DNA of 5,392 bases, taken from positions 11,043 to 16,434 of the forward strand of contig DNIT01000028.1 of NCBI GenBank assembly GCA_003489345.1, in the 5' to 3' direction. Made by a program: the position numbers and the translations under genes. This document shows, piece by piece, positions 1 through 5,302 of this stretch. Position 1 is the stretch's first letter; each line of letters opens with the position of its first letter. Under the pieces are notes generated by a model, which was not told the DNA's origin, ran no database searches, and was given only the letters and a program-made list of their open reading frames with translations. Source of the stretch: Pelotomaculum sp. Lineage in GTDB: Bacteria; Bacillota; Desulfotomaculia; Desulfotomaculales; Pelotomaculaceae.

Positions 1-677
1 CAATTTTATGGCATATTATGAAACATTATTCACACTATGGCTTTAATGATTTTATTCTGTGTCTTGGTTATAAAGGAGAGCTTATTAAAGAGTATTTTAT
101 AAAATATAAAAACCGTCTCTGTGATGTCCAATTAAATTTAAAAGACGGGATAGAAACCATATTACAAGACGGAAATCCGGTAGAGAATTGGAACATCATT
201 TTTGCCAACACCGGTTTGGAAACCAATACCGGTGGTCGTATTAAAAAGATTGAAAAATATATAAATGGGGAATATTTCTTTTTGACATACGGAGACGGAC
301 TTTCAAACGTCAACTTTGAAAAACTGGAAGAATATTTTAAACAGAAGGGTAAGATCGGAGTTATAACCGCAATCAGACCACAATCCAGGTTCGGGCAAAT
401 TACCATCGAACCTGATTGTATCGTAACCGGGTTTAAAGAAAAGCCTTTGCTGAATGACTATGCCAATGGTGGCTTTTGTGTATTCCATAGAAAAATATTC
501 AACTACATGGATGAAAATTGTATTCTTGAGCAGGAAGTTTTTGAACAATTGGTCAATGAAAGAGAGCTTGCAATATATAAACATGAAGGCTTCTGGAAAT
601 GTATGGATACCTACAAGGATTATAAAGAGCTGAATGAAATCTGGGATCACGGTAATCCCCAGTGGAAGGTTTATTAG
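1..677 (+). CDS. rfbF: Glucose-1-phosphate cytidylyltransferase, 5'-truncated by window edge
   Basis: The enzyme couples CTP and glucose-1-phosphate to CDP-glucose, the first step toward CDP-linked deoxysugars, in the cytoplasm. The frame is open from base 1 and begins with residues PILWHIMK, which in family members lie about 31 residues after the start and after the nucleotide-binding GGxGTR loop. The first in-frame ATG, at 18, is therefore an internal methionine and the true start lies upstream of the window. Counting from that Met, the visible family features are GYKG (17-20), the metal/sugar site YGDG (91-94), RPQSRFG (120-126), FKEKP (139-143), the GGF loop (151-153) and GFWKCMDT (191-198). 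About 225 visible plus about 31 missing residues matches the usual length of about 257. The C-terminus is complete. It is followed 67 bases later by rfbH, the normal pathway partner. The gene is strikingly AT-rich. Family identity is firm; the symbol could equally be ddhA. Confidence 0.95.
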   Translation, partial: ILWHIMKHYSHYGFNDFILCLGYKGELIKEYFIKYKNRLCDVQLNLKDGIETILQDGNPVENWNIIFANTGLETNTGGRIKKIEKYINGEYFFLTYGDGLSNVNFEKLEEYFKQKGKIGVITAIRPQSRFGQITIEPDCIVTGFKEKPLLNDYANGGFCVFHRKIFNYMDENCILEQEVFEQLVNERELAIYKHEGFWKCMDTYKDYKELNEIWDHGNPQWKVY

Positions 678-732
678 TAATAATTTATTCATAATGATAC
701 TGTAAAATTGACTGATATTTACTATTGTTATT

Positions 733-738
733 AGGAGG
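733..738 (+). promoter_or_regulatory. Ribosome binding site of rfbH
   Basis: A full-consensus AGGAGG sits 6 bases before the ATG at 745. It matters because it fixes the start of the long form of RfbH, so the extra N-terminal domain is translated and is not an artefact of choosing a start too far upstream. Confidence 0.85.
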
Positions 739-744
739 AGCGAA

Positions 745-993
745 ATGTTATTCAAAGCAGGTGACATTTTAAAAATTGGGGGTGGCTTTGTCCTGGTGGC
801 CGCATTAGAGGCTGTGGGATACTGTGTTTGGCCAATGATAAAGCCTGTTTCTAATAAAGACCCTTTTATCCTGGAGGCAGGGGACCTCGTTCTTGAAAAA
901 AGCTTGGAAATACCTTTGGGTATAAATTTAAATAGCCGGCTAATAATCGAGGAGGAGGATATCAAGGGCAAGGCGGGTGAAATTAACCGGCCG
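745..993 (+). other. N-terminal extension of RfbH, possible degenerate MazF/PemK-like domain
   Basis: These codons give residues 1-83, which ordinary RfbH lacks. The segment has a beta-rich pattern: FKAGDILKI (3-11), a hydrophobic strand FVLVAAL (15-21), CVWPMIKPVS (27-36), AGDLVLEK (45-52), IPLGINLNSRLII (56-68), then EEDIKGKAGEI (70-80). The opening GDI, a middle strand ending in P-x-x-x-x-S, and the closing hydrophobic strand plus 'DI-x-GKAGEI' resemble the layout of MazF/PemK-type SH3-like barrels. The Arg-Pro motif of active toxins of that family is not evident, so toxin activity is unlikely. The resemblance is my inference from pattern only. It could instead be another small beta domain that binds nucleotide, membrane or a partner protein. 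Confidence 0.45.
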
Positions 994-2304
994 TGCCTGG
1001 AGAAGCTCTGGAGAAGCGATTTTTCACGGCGGGCTGGGCAGTTTTATAATTTATTTCACACTCCGCAGTCCTTTGAGCATGGAAAAACCGCGGTAGCCTG
1101 TTCCGGTAAAGTATACGATGAAAAGGAAATAATCAATATAATTGACGCCTCACTGGATTTTTGGCTTACCACCGGTAGATATGCGTCAATTTTTGAAGAA
1201 AAATTGGCGAACTTCCTTGGTGTCCGCCACTGTCTGCTGACCAATTCCGGTTCTTCGGCAAACCTGTTGGCGGTTTCCACCCTTACTTCACCAAAGCTGG
1301 GAGACAGGCAGCTCAAGTCCGGCGACGAAGTGATAACCGTTGCGGCCGGTTTTCCAACCACCGTCACCCCCATCGTTCAAAACCGCCTGGTACCTGTTTT
1401 TGTAGATGTTGACCTGGAGACGTACAATGTGGATGCTGAAAAACTGGAGGCTGCGGTCAGCCCCAAAACCAGAGCAATCATCCTGGCCCATACCCTGGGC
1501 AACCCTTTCAACCTGGATGTCGTGACGGAAATAGCCCGGAAACATCATCTCTGGCTCATTGAGGACAACTGCGACGCCCTTGGCTCAACTTACAAAGGCA
1601 GGTATACCGGTACCTTCGGGGATTTGTCCACCCTCAGCTTCTACCCTGCCCATCACATTACCACGGGTGAGGGTGGAGCGGTTTTAACCAGCGAGCCGCT
1701 ATTAAAGCGCGTTGTCGAGTCTTTCCGGGACTGGGGGAGGGACTGCTGGTGCCCGCCGGGCAAGGACAATACCTGTGGCCGGAGGTTTGCGTGCCAACTG
1801 GGGGAACTTCCCGGCGGTTACGACCATAAATATACCTATTCCCACTTCGGGTATAACTTGAAAATAACTGATATGCAGGCAGCGGTCGGGGTGGCGCAAC
1901 TGGCTAAATTAGCTGGTTTTGCCGGTATGCGCAGGAAAAACTTTCAACAGCTGTATACTGGCTTACAAAATTATGAAGATGTCTTGATCCTTCCAAAAGC
2001 CACGGAGAATACTGATCCGTGCTGGTTCGGCTTTCCTTTGACCGTCCGCGCCGGAGCCTCTTTTACCCGGCAGCAGCTGGTACAGCACCTGGAAAATCAC
2101 CATATTCGCACCAGATTGCTTTTTGCGGGCAATATTTTAAAACAGCCCGCCTTCCAGGGCGTCCATTACAGGGTGGCGGGGGAACTGAAAAACACCGACC
2201 TGATCATGGAGCGGACATTTTGGATTGGTGTATATCCCGGGCTGGGCCAAAAAGAGATTAATTATGTTCTGGATACTTTTGACCAGTTTATACGGATGAA
2301 ATAG
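745..2304 (+). CDS. rfbH: CDP-4-keto-6-deoxy-D-glucose 3-dehydrase (E1) with extra N-terminal domain
   Basis: This PMP-dependent, [2Fe-2S] enzyme removes the C3 hydroxyl of CDP-4-keto-6-deoxyglucose, working with a reductase (E3), to make 3,6-dideoxyhexoses. The protein has 519 residues against about 437 in typical RfbH; aligned from memory with the Yersinia E1 enzyme it is offset by 83 residues. His303, in SFYPAHH, corresponds to catalytic His220, which replaces the lysine of ordinary aminotransferases. Cys276, Cys334, Cys336 and Cys344 reproduce the C-X57-C-X1-C-X7-C cluster motif of the family. Other marks are TNSGSSANLLA (166-176), VAAGFPTTV (199-207), IEDNCDALGSTY (272-283), GYDHKYTYSHFGYNLKITDMQ (359-378 region) and FWIGVYPGL (492-500). 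The enzyme therefore looks catalytically intact. Residues 1-83 are additional and described separately. The gene follows rfbF; rfbG is absent between them. The body of the gene is much richer in GC than rfbF. An alternative symbol is ddhC. Confidence 0.95.
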   Translation: MLFKAGDILKIGGGFVLVAALEAVGYCVWPMIKPVSNKDPFILEAGDLVLEKSLEIPLGINLNSRLIIEEEDIKGKAGEINRPCLEKLWRSDFSRRAGQFYNLFHTPQSFEHGKTAVACSGKVYDEKEIINIIDASLDFWLTTGRYASIFEEKLANFLGVRHCLLTNSGSSANLLAVSTLTSPKLGDRQLKSGDEVITVAAGFPTTVTPIVQNRLVPVFVDVDLETYNVDAEKLEAAVSPKTRAIILAHTLGNPFNLDVVTEIARKHHLWLIEDNCDALGSTYKGRYTGTFGDLSTLSFYPAHHITTGEGGAVLTSEPLLKRVVESFRDWGRDCWCPPGKDNTCGRRFACQLGELPGGYDHKYTYSHFGYNLKITDMQAAVGVAQLAKLAGFAGMRRKNFQQLYTGLQNYEDVLILPKATENTDPCWFGFPLTVRAGASFTRQQLVQHLENHHIRTRLLFAGNILKQPAFQGVHYRVAGELKNTDLIMERTFWIGVYPGLGQKEINYVLDTFDQFIRMK

Positions 2305-2430
2305 GCCTGTTGTTTAAATCGAACAATTATGAGGGGATGCCGGTGGGTATTAACAAGTAGTAAGCTTGTACAGAGTCGCACTTTTACCAGATATAGCATA
2401 TATTGGTGTATGTGGAAATGAGGTGAGGAA

Positions 2431-2970
2431 ATGACAATTACCATAGGGGAGCATTCGAAAGCATTTCCTGATCAGTTATTGATCTTTGGTCCTCATGATA
2501 CTATTCAGATGGGGAAGTTTTCCGGACTGTCAGTAGGGGCCAAAGTATTGGGGGGTGGTGAACATTATCTTGACAATGTAGCGAATTTTTCTTTAAGATC
2601 ATTTCATTTGCAAGAAATTAATGAAGTTGAAAGTGACATATATGCAAAAGGCCCGACCATTATTGGTAACGATGTTATAATAGGGGTCAATGCCTTGGTA
2701 ATATCAGGTGTAAAAATTGGAGACGGCGCTGTTGTCGGAGCCGGATCGGTAGTTACCAAGGATGTGCCTCCTTATGCTATCGTTGCTGGAATTCCAGCCA
2801 AGATAATAAGGTACAGGTTTTCGGAGAAACAAATAAAAGCGCTGCTTAGAATAAGATGGTGGGACTGGAGTATCGAGGAAATTAAGGAATTTAAAGAGTA
2901 CTTCTATGCGGGTGTTGATACCTTTATTTCTAAGGCCTTTGAAAAAATGAAAAAAGAGGGAAGATTATAA
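2431..2970 (+). CDS. Left-handed beta-helix (hexapeptide) acyltransferase, CatB/WbbJ-like
   Basis: This is a 179-residue member of the trimeric hexapeptide-repeat acetyltransferases, which usually use acetyl-CoA to acetylate sugars in the cytoplasm. Isoleucine/valine-spaced hexapeptide turns are clear at about 75-123 (PTIIGNDVIIGVNALVISG, then VKIGDGAVVGAGSVVTKDVP), ending in the family's PPYAIVAGIPAKIIRYRF (113-130). GGGEHYLD (41-48) places His45 where xenobiotic-acetyltransferase-like enzymes have their catalytic histidine. The C-terminal 50 residues form a charged helix beginning WWDWSIEEI (143-151), as in sugar O-acetyltransferases of polysaccharide clusters. AGGTG at 2421-2425 supports the start at 2431. 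It lies 126 bases after rfbH and ahead of a likely terminator, so it probably closes that unit. An acetyl modification of the dideoxysugar or another glycan residue is a fair inference; the acceptor cannot be read. The gene is AT-rich, unlike rfbH. Confidence 0.88.
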   Translation: MTITIGEHSKAFPDQLLIFGPHDTIQMGKFSGLSVGAKVLGGGEHYLDNVANFSLRSFHLQEINEVESDIYAKGPTIIGNDVIIGVNALVISGVKIGDGAVVGAGSVVTKDVPPYAIVAGIPAKIIRYRFSEKQIKALLRIRWWDWSIEEIKEFKEYFYAGVDTFISKAFEKMKKEGRL

Positions 2971-2986
2971 AGATGCACCGGTACTT

Positions 2987-3012
2987 GCGGCAATACTTTT
3001 GCCGTTTCTTTT
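2987..3012 (+). terminator. Probable intrinsic terminator after the acetyltransferase gene
   Basis: CGGCAA (2988-2993) pairs with TTGCCG (2999-3004) around a 5-base loop, followed immediately by TTTCTTTT. The stem is only 6 bp (7 with a G-U at the base), so termination may be partial. It begins 17 bases after the acetyltransferase stop and separates that gene from the small gene downstream. Confidence 0.6.
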
Positions 3013-3043
3013 AATCCTGTAAAATTTTTTCTTAGGAAATAAG

Positions 3044-3072
3044 TGGAAATTATGCCATTATCAACATATTAT
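3044..3072 (+). promoter_or_regulatory. Possible sigma-70-type promoter for the small hydrophobic peptide gene
   Basis: TGGAAA (3044-3049, four of six matches to the -35 consensus) and TATTAT (3067-3072, five of six) are separated by 17 bases. Transcription would start near 3080, just before the ribosome binding site at 3091. The surrounding DNA is AT-rich, so chance matches are easy and this is only a candidate. Confidence 0.3.
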
Positions 3073-3090
3073 ACAATTAAATATATCAAC

Positions 3091-3096
3091 AGGAGG
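3091..3096 (+). promoter_or_regulatory. Ribosome binding site of the 50-codon gene
   Basis: A consensus AGGAGG lies 8 bases before the ATG at 3105. It is the main evidence that this short frame is translated. Confidence 0.7.
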
Positions 3097-3104
3097 TTTC
3101 CAAA

Positions 3105-3257
3105 ATGATAGTTCCCCCACCGGTCATTGTAACTGGATTTCCGCTCAGTCCCATTATTTTCCCTATCCTTTGGTTTTTCGTTGAAACATTCCCTATCCTT
3201 CGAGTACGGATAGGCACCCCGGTCGTATTTCCCTTCCTTTGGCACGCTGTTGTTTAG
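3105..3257 (+). CDS. Small hydrophobic proline-rich peptide (50 aa), unknown function
   Basis: I do not recognise this peptide. It starts MIVPPPVIVTGFPLSP and continues with three similar blocks, FPILWFF (19-25), FPILRVR (29-35) and FPFLWHAVV (42-50). It is about one-fifth proline, has very few charged residues (one Glu and two Arg) and no cysteine. It could associate with membrane, but the prolines argue against a simple straight helix. No signal-peptide cleavage site is seen. Evidence for a real gene is the consensus AGGAGG with ideal spacing, an uninterrupted frame, a promoter-like element upstream and a strong terminator 34 bases after the stop, which make a self-contained unit. The FP(I/F)L blocks rest on DNA repeats (TTCCCTATCCTT at 3159-3170 and 3189-3200, with a variant at 3229-3240). 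The alternative is a structured non-coding RNA with a fortuitous frame. Confidence 0.55.
   Translation: MIVPPPVIVTGFPLSPIIFPILWFFVETFPILRVRIGTPVVFPFLWHAVV
3159..3200 (+). repeat. Two 12-base direct repeats, 30 bases apart, inside the small gene
   Basis: TTCCCTATCCTT occurs at 3159-3170 and again at 3189-3200, in the same reading frame because the offset is 30 bases. A degenerate third copy lies at 3229-3240. The copies encode the recurring FPIL/FPFL blocks, so the peptide may have grown by short internal duplication. Confidence 0.7.
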
Positions 3258-3290
3258 TTTAAGGAAGGATATCCAACCTTTTTTGTAAGC

Positions 3291-3330
3291 AAAAGACAAC
3301 CCAGGGGTTTTAGCTCCTGGGTTGTCTTTT
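3291..3330 (+). terminator. Strong, likely bidirectional intrinsic terminator
   Basis: The arm AAAAGACAACCCAGG (3291-3305) is perfectly complementary to CCTGGGTTGTCTTTT (3316-3330), 15 bp around a 10-base loop. The outer bases form A-tract/T-tract flanks on both strands, so it can stop transcription in either direction. It lies 34 bases after the small gene and isolates it from the oxidoreductase gene downstream. It also argues against any real gene on the opposite strand here. Confidence 0.9.
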
Positions 3331-3445
3331 GAAGAATTAGCATTAATGGTAGCAAAAACTTGCATCGTTAACATAGTATATAAAAGAAGCCCACTAATTA
3401 ACAGATTTTAAGGGGGGTAAAACTAATTTATTAACATTTACAAAA

Positions 3446-3452
3446 AAGGAGC
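3446..3452 (+). promoter_or_regulatory. Ribosome binding site of the FAD oxidoreductase gene
   Basis: AAAGGAG lies 6 bases before the ATG at 3459. A second purine-rich run, AGGGGGG at 3411-3417, lies further upstream, but no start codon follows it at a usable distance. Confidence 0.7.
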
Positions 3453-3458
3453 AGTTTA

Positions 3459-4769
3459 ATGAGTTCGAGTGGTTCATACCCAATAGTAACGTTAGGGGCG
3501 GGTCCCGCAGGGTTGAGCTTTTCCAGCCACTTTAACCACAATACGGATATCTATGAAAAAGGAACGTCATGGGGCGGGCGTTGCCGTTCCCATGTGATTG
3601 ATGGATTTATTTTTGATGAGGGGCCGCATTCGTCTTTTACGAAAGATGCTTATATACAGAAACTTTTTGCAGGAAGTATAGGAGGAAGGTTCAATGAAAT
3701 TTTCCCCAAGATTTTAAACAGGTACGGCCCTTACTGGATTCGCCATCCGGTCCAGACCAATTTAAAGGGCCTGCCTGTAGACCTTGTGGTTGATTGTATT
3801 ATGGATTTTGTAAAGGCGGAGCAGGACGGGTCAGACTCTCCGGAAAATTACGGCCGTTGGCTGATAGACGGATTTGGGGAGAAGTTTGCCAGGACCTTTC
3901 CATATGCCTATACCCGTAAATACTGGACGGTGGAACCTGAACAAATGACGACGGAATGGATTGAACAGCGGATTTACCGTCCGGACCTTGCGGAAGTACT
4001 CAGGGGGGCGCTGTCCGACGAATTTCACAATATCCACTATATTTCAAGCGTCCGCTATCCCGACACTGGAGGCTTTCAGTCATTTTTAAAAGGTTTACAG
4101 GAAGGGGCCAAAGTACATTACGGTTTTGAAATGGCTGAAATTGATGTTAAAAAGAAGAAAATAACCTTTAAAAATGGCTTTGAACGTTACTACGAGGTAC
4201 TGGTCTCGTCGGTACCGCTACCCACACTGGTGCAGTGTATTAGGGATTGCCCGGCGGAAATACGGGAAGCTGCCGATCGATTGGCCTGTACGTCGGTTGT
4301 CCTGGTCAACCTGGGTGTAAAGAGGAAAAACCTGGCCAACAGCCACTGGTTTTATATTTATAACGAGGAAATTCTTCCCTGCCGGGTGCATTTTCCCAGT
4401 GAGTATTCCGTTAATAATTCCCCTTCCGGAACCGGCAGCATCCAGGCGGAAGTCTATTATTCCAGGTACAAGCCGCTGGGGATGTCGCTGGAGAGTGTCC
4501 TCGAGAAAACAATCCAAAACATGATTACAATCGGCGTTATTGATAAAGACGATAAGATTACCTTAGCCGTGTGCCAGGATATAAAACACGCTCAAGTACT
4601 CTACCATAAGCAACACAACGAAAGCCGGCGCGCAGTACTGGATTATTTAGTAAGAAATAATATTTACTGCATCGGGCGGTACGGCGAGTGGGCCTATCTC
4701 TGGAGCGACCAGTCCATTCTAAGCGGAAAACGGCTGGCGGAGCGCCTGGTGAATAACATGAGCGGATAA
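3459..4769 (+). CDS. FAD-dependent oxidoreductase, UDP-galactopyranose mutase / HemY-like superfamily
   Basis: This is a 436-residue cytoplasmic flavoprotein. The N-terminus carries a Rossmann FAD-binding fold: PIVTLGAGPAGLSF (8-21) with the GxGxxG glycines, the ribose-binding acid Glu33 in IYEKG, then WGGRCRS (38-44) and FDEGPHSSF (52-60), the GG-R and 'GPH' motifs of amine-oxidase and UGM-like enzymes. RYPDTGGFQSFLKGL (199-213) is the superfamily's central P-x-x-GG-F segment. The C-terminal IYCIGRYGEWAYLWSDQSILSGKRLAE (402-428 region) closes the flavin site. Length fits complete relatives. The substrate is not readable; beside rfbF and rfbH, a role in modifying a nucleotide or lipid-linked sugar is a reasonable guess. 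It is probably not a canonical UDP-galactopyranose mutase, but I cannot exclude that subfamily. It appears monocistronic, bounded by the hairpins at 3291-3330 and 4806-4843, and is GC-rich. Confidence 0.85.
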   Translation: MSSSGSYPIVTLGAGPAGLSFSSHFNHNTDIYEKGTSWGGRCRSHVIDGFIFDEGPHSSFTKDAYIQKLFAGSIGGRFNEIFPKILNRYGPYWIRHPVQTNLKGLPVDLVVDCIMDFVKAEQDGSDSPENYGRWLIDGFGEKFARTFPYAYTRKYWTVEPEQMTTEWIEQRIYRPDLAEVLRGALSDEFHNIHYISSVRYPDTGGFQSFLKGLQEGAKVHYGFEMAEIDVKKKKITFKNGFERYYEVLVSSVPLPTLVQCIRDCPAEIREAADRLACTSVVLVNLGVKRKNLANSHWFYIYNEEILPCRVHFPSEYSVNNSPSGTGSIQAEVYYSRYKPLGMSLESVLEKTIQNMITIGVIDKDDKITLAVCQDIKHAQVLYHKQHNESRRAVLDYLVRNNIYCIGRYGEWAYLWSDQSILSGKRLAERLVNNMSG

Positions 4770-4805
4770 CCATATCTTCTGATTGATTAAGAAAATTAGA
4801 GGTAA

Positions 4806-4843
4806 AAGGGCCCCTCTTCTCCGGTGGGAGAAGGGGGGCTTTA
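4806..4843. terminator. Bidirectional terminator shared by two convergent genes
   Basis: The arm from 4810 to 4822 (GCCCCTCTTCTCC) pairs with 4827-4839 (GGAGAAGGGGGGC): 13 bp with one G-U, around a GGTG loop. On the + strand it is followed by TTTA; on the minus strand the hairpin is followed by a longer CCCTTTT tract. It lies between the oxidoreductase stop (4769) and the stop of the minus-strand gene (4873), so it can serve both. Confidence 0.85.
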
Positions 4844-4872
4844 CGCAGAATTACAATAGAATTATTTGACTG

Positions 4873-5199
4873 CTATAGCTTATTATCACAAGCGGGCCAT
4901 ACTTGTATCGGATTACCTTCAATTGCACAAAGTTTGTCTATAGCTACCTGAATCGATCTCAATTTTTGCACTTCGACAATTTTGCCGTCACTAAAAACTC
5001 TCAACATTAGGAATTGACCTACAGGTGGTAACAGGAGAATAAAACCAGGAATGAAAAATATGAATTGTCCGTTTGTTACTTTTTTACAACATTCTCCGCA
5101 AAAAAACTCAATGCCAATTGTGAAAATATCTGTTTCAGTTTGTAAAGTGTCCATAAATGACTGTAATTCTCGTGTTGTCATTTTTGCATCATTGATCAA
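4873..5199 (-). CDS. Hypothetical 108-residue protein with CGECC motif
   Basis: I do not recognise a family. The N-terminal third (to about 30) looks helical and polar. A cysteine knuckle CGECC sits at 34-38, followed by a strongly hydrophobic stretch FIFFIPGFILLLPPVGQFLML (46-66), then a basic/hydrophobic segment with DGKIVEVQKL (71-80), ending in Cys91 and Cys104. The five cysteines could bind metal or form disulfides. The hydrophobic stretch is broken by prolines and may be membrane-associated or a buried core. The start is TTG at 5199, chosen because AAGGGG lies 9 bases upstream; the ATG at 5206 is only 2 bases from that site and leads to a 5-codon frame, and the in-frame ATG at 5181 has no ribosome binding site. 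It converges on the oxidoreductase gene with a shared terminator, so it is not part of the sugar unit. Confidence 0.65.
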   Translation of the reverse strand: MINDAKMTTRELQSFMDTLQTETDIFTIGIEFFCGECCKKVTNGQFIFFIPGFILLLPPVGQFLMLRVFSDGKIVEVQKLRSIQVAIDKLCAIEGNPIQVWPACDNKL

Positions 5200-5208
5200 T
5201 TTTCATCG

Positions 5209-5214
5209 CCCCTT
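5209..5214 (-). promoter_or_regulatory. Ribosome binding site deciding the TTG start
   Basis: On the minus strand AAGGGG ends 9 bases before TTG at 5199. This spacing suits the TTG and not the intervening ATG at 5206, which is only 2 bases away. Confidence 0.55.
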
Positions 5215-5228
5215 ATAATTTTTACTAT

Positions 5229-5256
5229 ATTATGAATAATTACCACTAATTGACAC
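5229..5256 (-). promoter_or_regulatory. Possible promoter of the minus-strand CGECC gene
   Basis: On the minus strand GTGTCA (5256-5251, four of six matches) and CATAAT (5234-5229, five of six) are 16 bases apart. Upstream of them are two A-tracts (the T-runs at 5257-5264 and 5268-5275 on the + strand), which resemble an UP element. The region is very AT-rich, so this is a weak call. Confidence 0.3.
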
Positions 5257-5280
5257 ATTTTTTTGGCTTTTTTTTATATA
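5250..5280 (+). promoter_or_regulatory. Possible rightward promoter
   Basis: TTGACA (5250-5255) is a perfect -35 box. The best -10 candidates, TTATAT (5274-5279) and TATATA (5275-5280), lie 18 and 19 bases away, slightly long. It would drive transcription rightward out of the window and overlaps the leftward candidate, so the two may be divergent. Confidence 0.3.
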
Positions 5281-5302
5281 AAATATTTATTACCTCGCTT
5301 TG

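Noticed and set aside
708..736. TTGACT at 708-713 as a promoter for rfbH
   Set aside because: No acceptable -10 box lies 16-18 bases downstream; the position falls on the ribosome binding site. Read-through from rfbF is simpler.
1056..1899. Several minus-strand open frames inside rfbH
   Set aside because: They are opposite a gene with intact catalytic motifs and lack ribosome binding sites and family features.
2019..2261. 80-codon + strand frame inside rfbH in another phase
   Set aside because: Conserved RfbH residues continue uninterrupted in the main frame across this stretch, so it is a shadow and not a frameshift.
2329..2421. 30-codon frame from ATG 2329, and a 7-codon frame from ATG 2337, in the gap between rfbH and the acetyltransferase
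   Set aside because: The first has no ribosome binding site. The second has GAGGGG directly touching the ATG and is only seven codons. Neither product resembles anything; the 126-base gap shows no convincing feature.
3069..3374. 101-codon open frame on the minus strand
   Set aside because: It runs straight through the 15-bp terminator hairpin at 3291-3330, overlaps the small + strand gene with its good ribosome binding site, and has a lysine/asparagine-rich, motif-free product.
3360..3384. TTGCAT with TATAAA as a promoter for the oxidoreductase gene
   Set aside because: The spacer is only 13 bases, too short for a sigma-70-type promoter; no better pair was found between the terminator and the gene.
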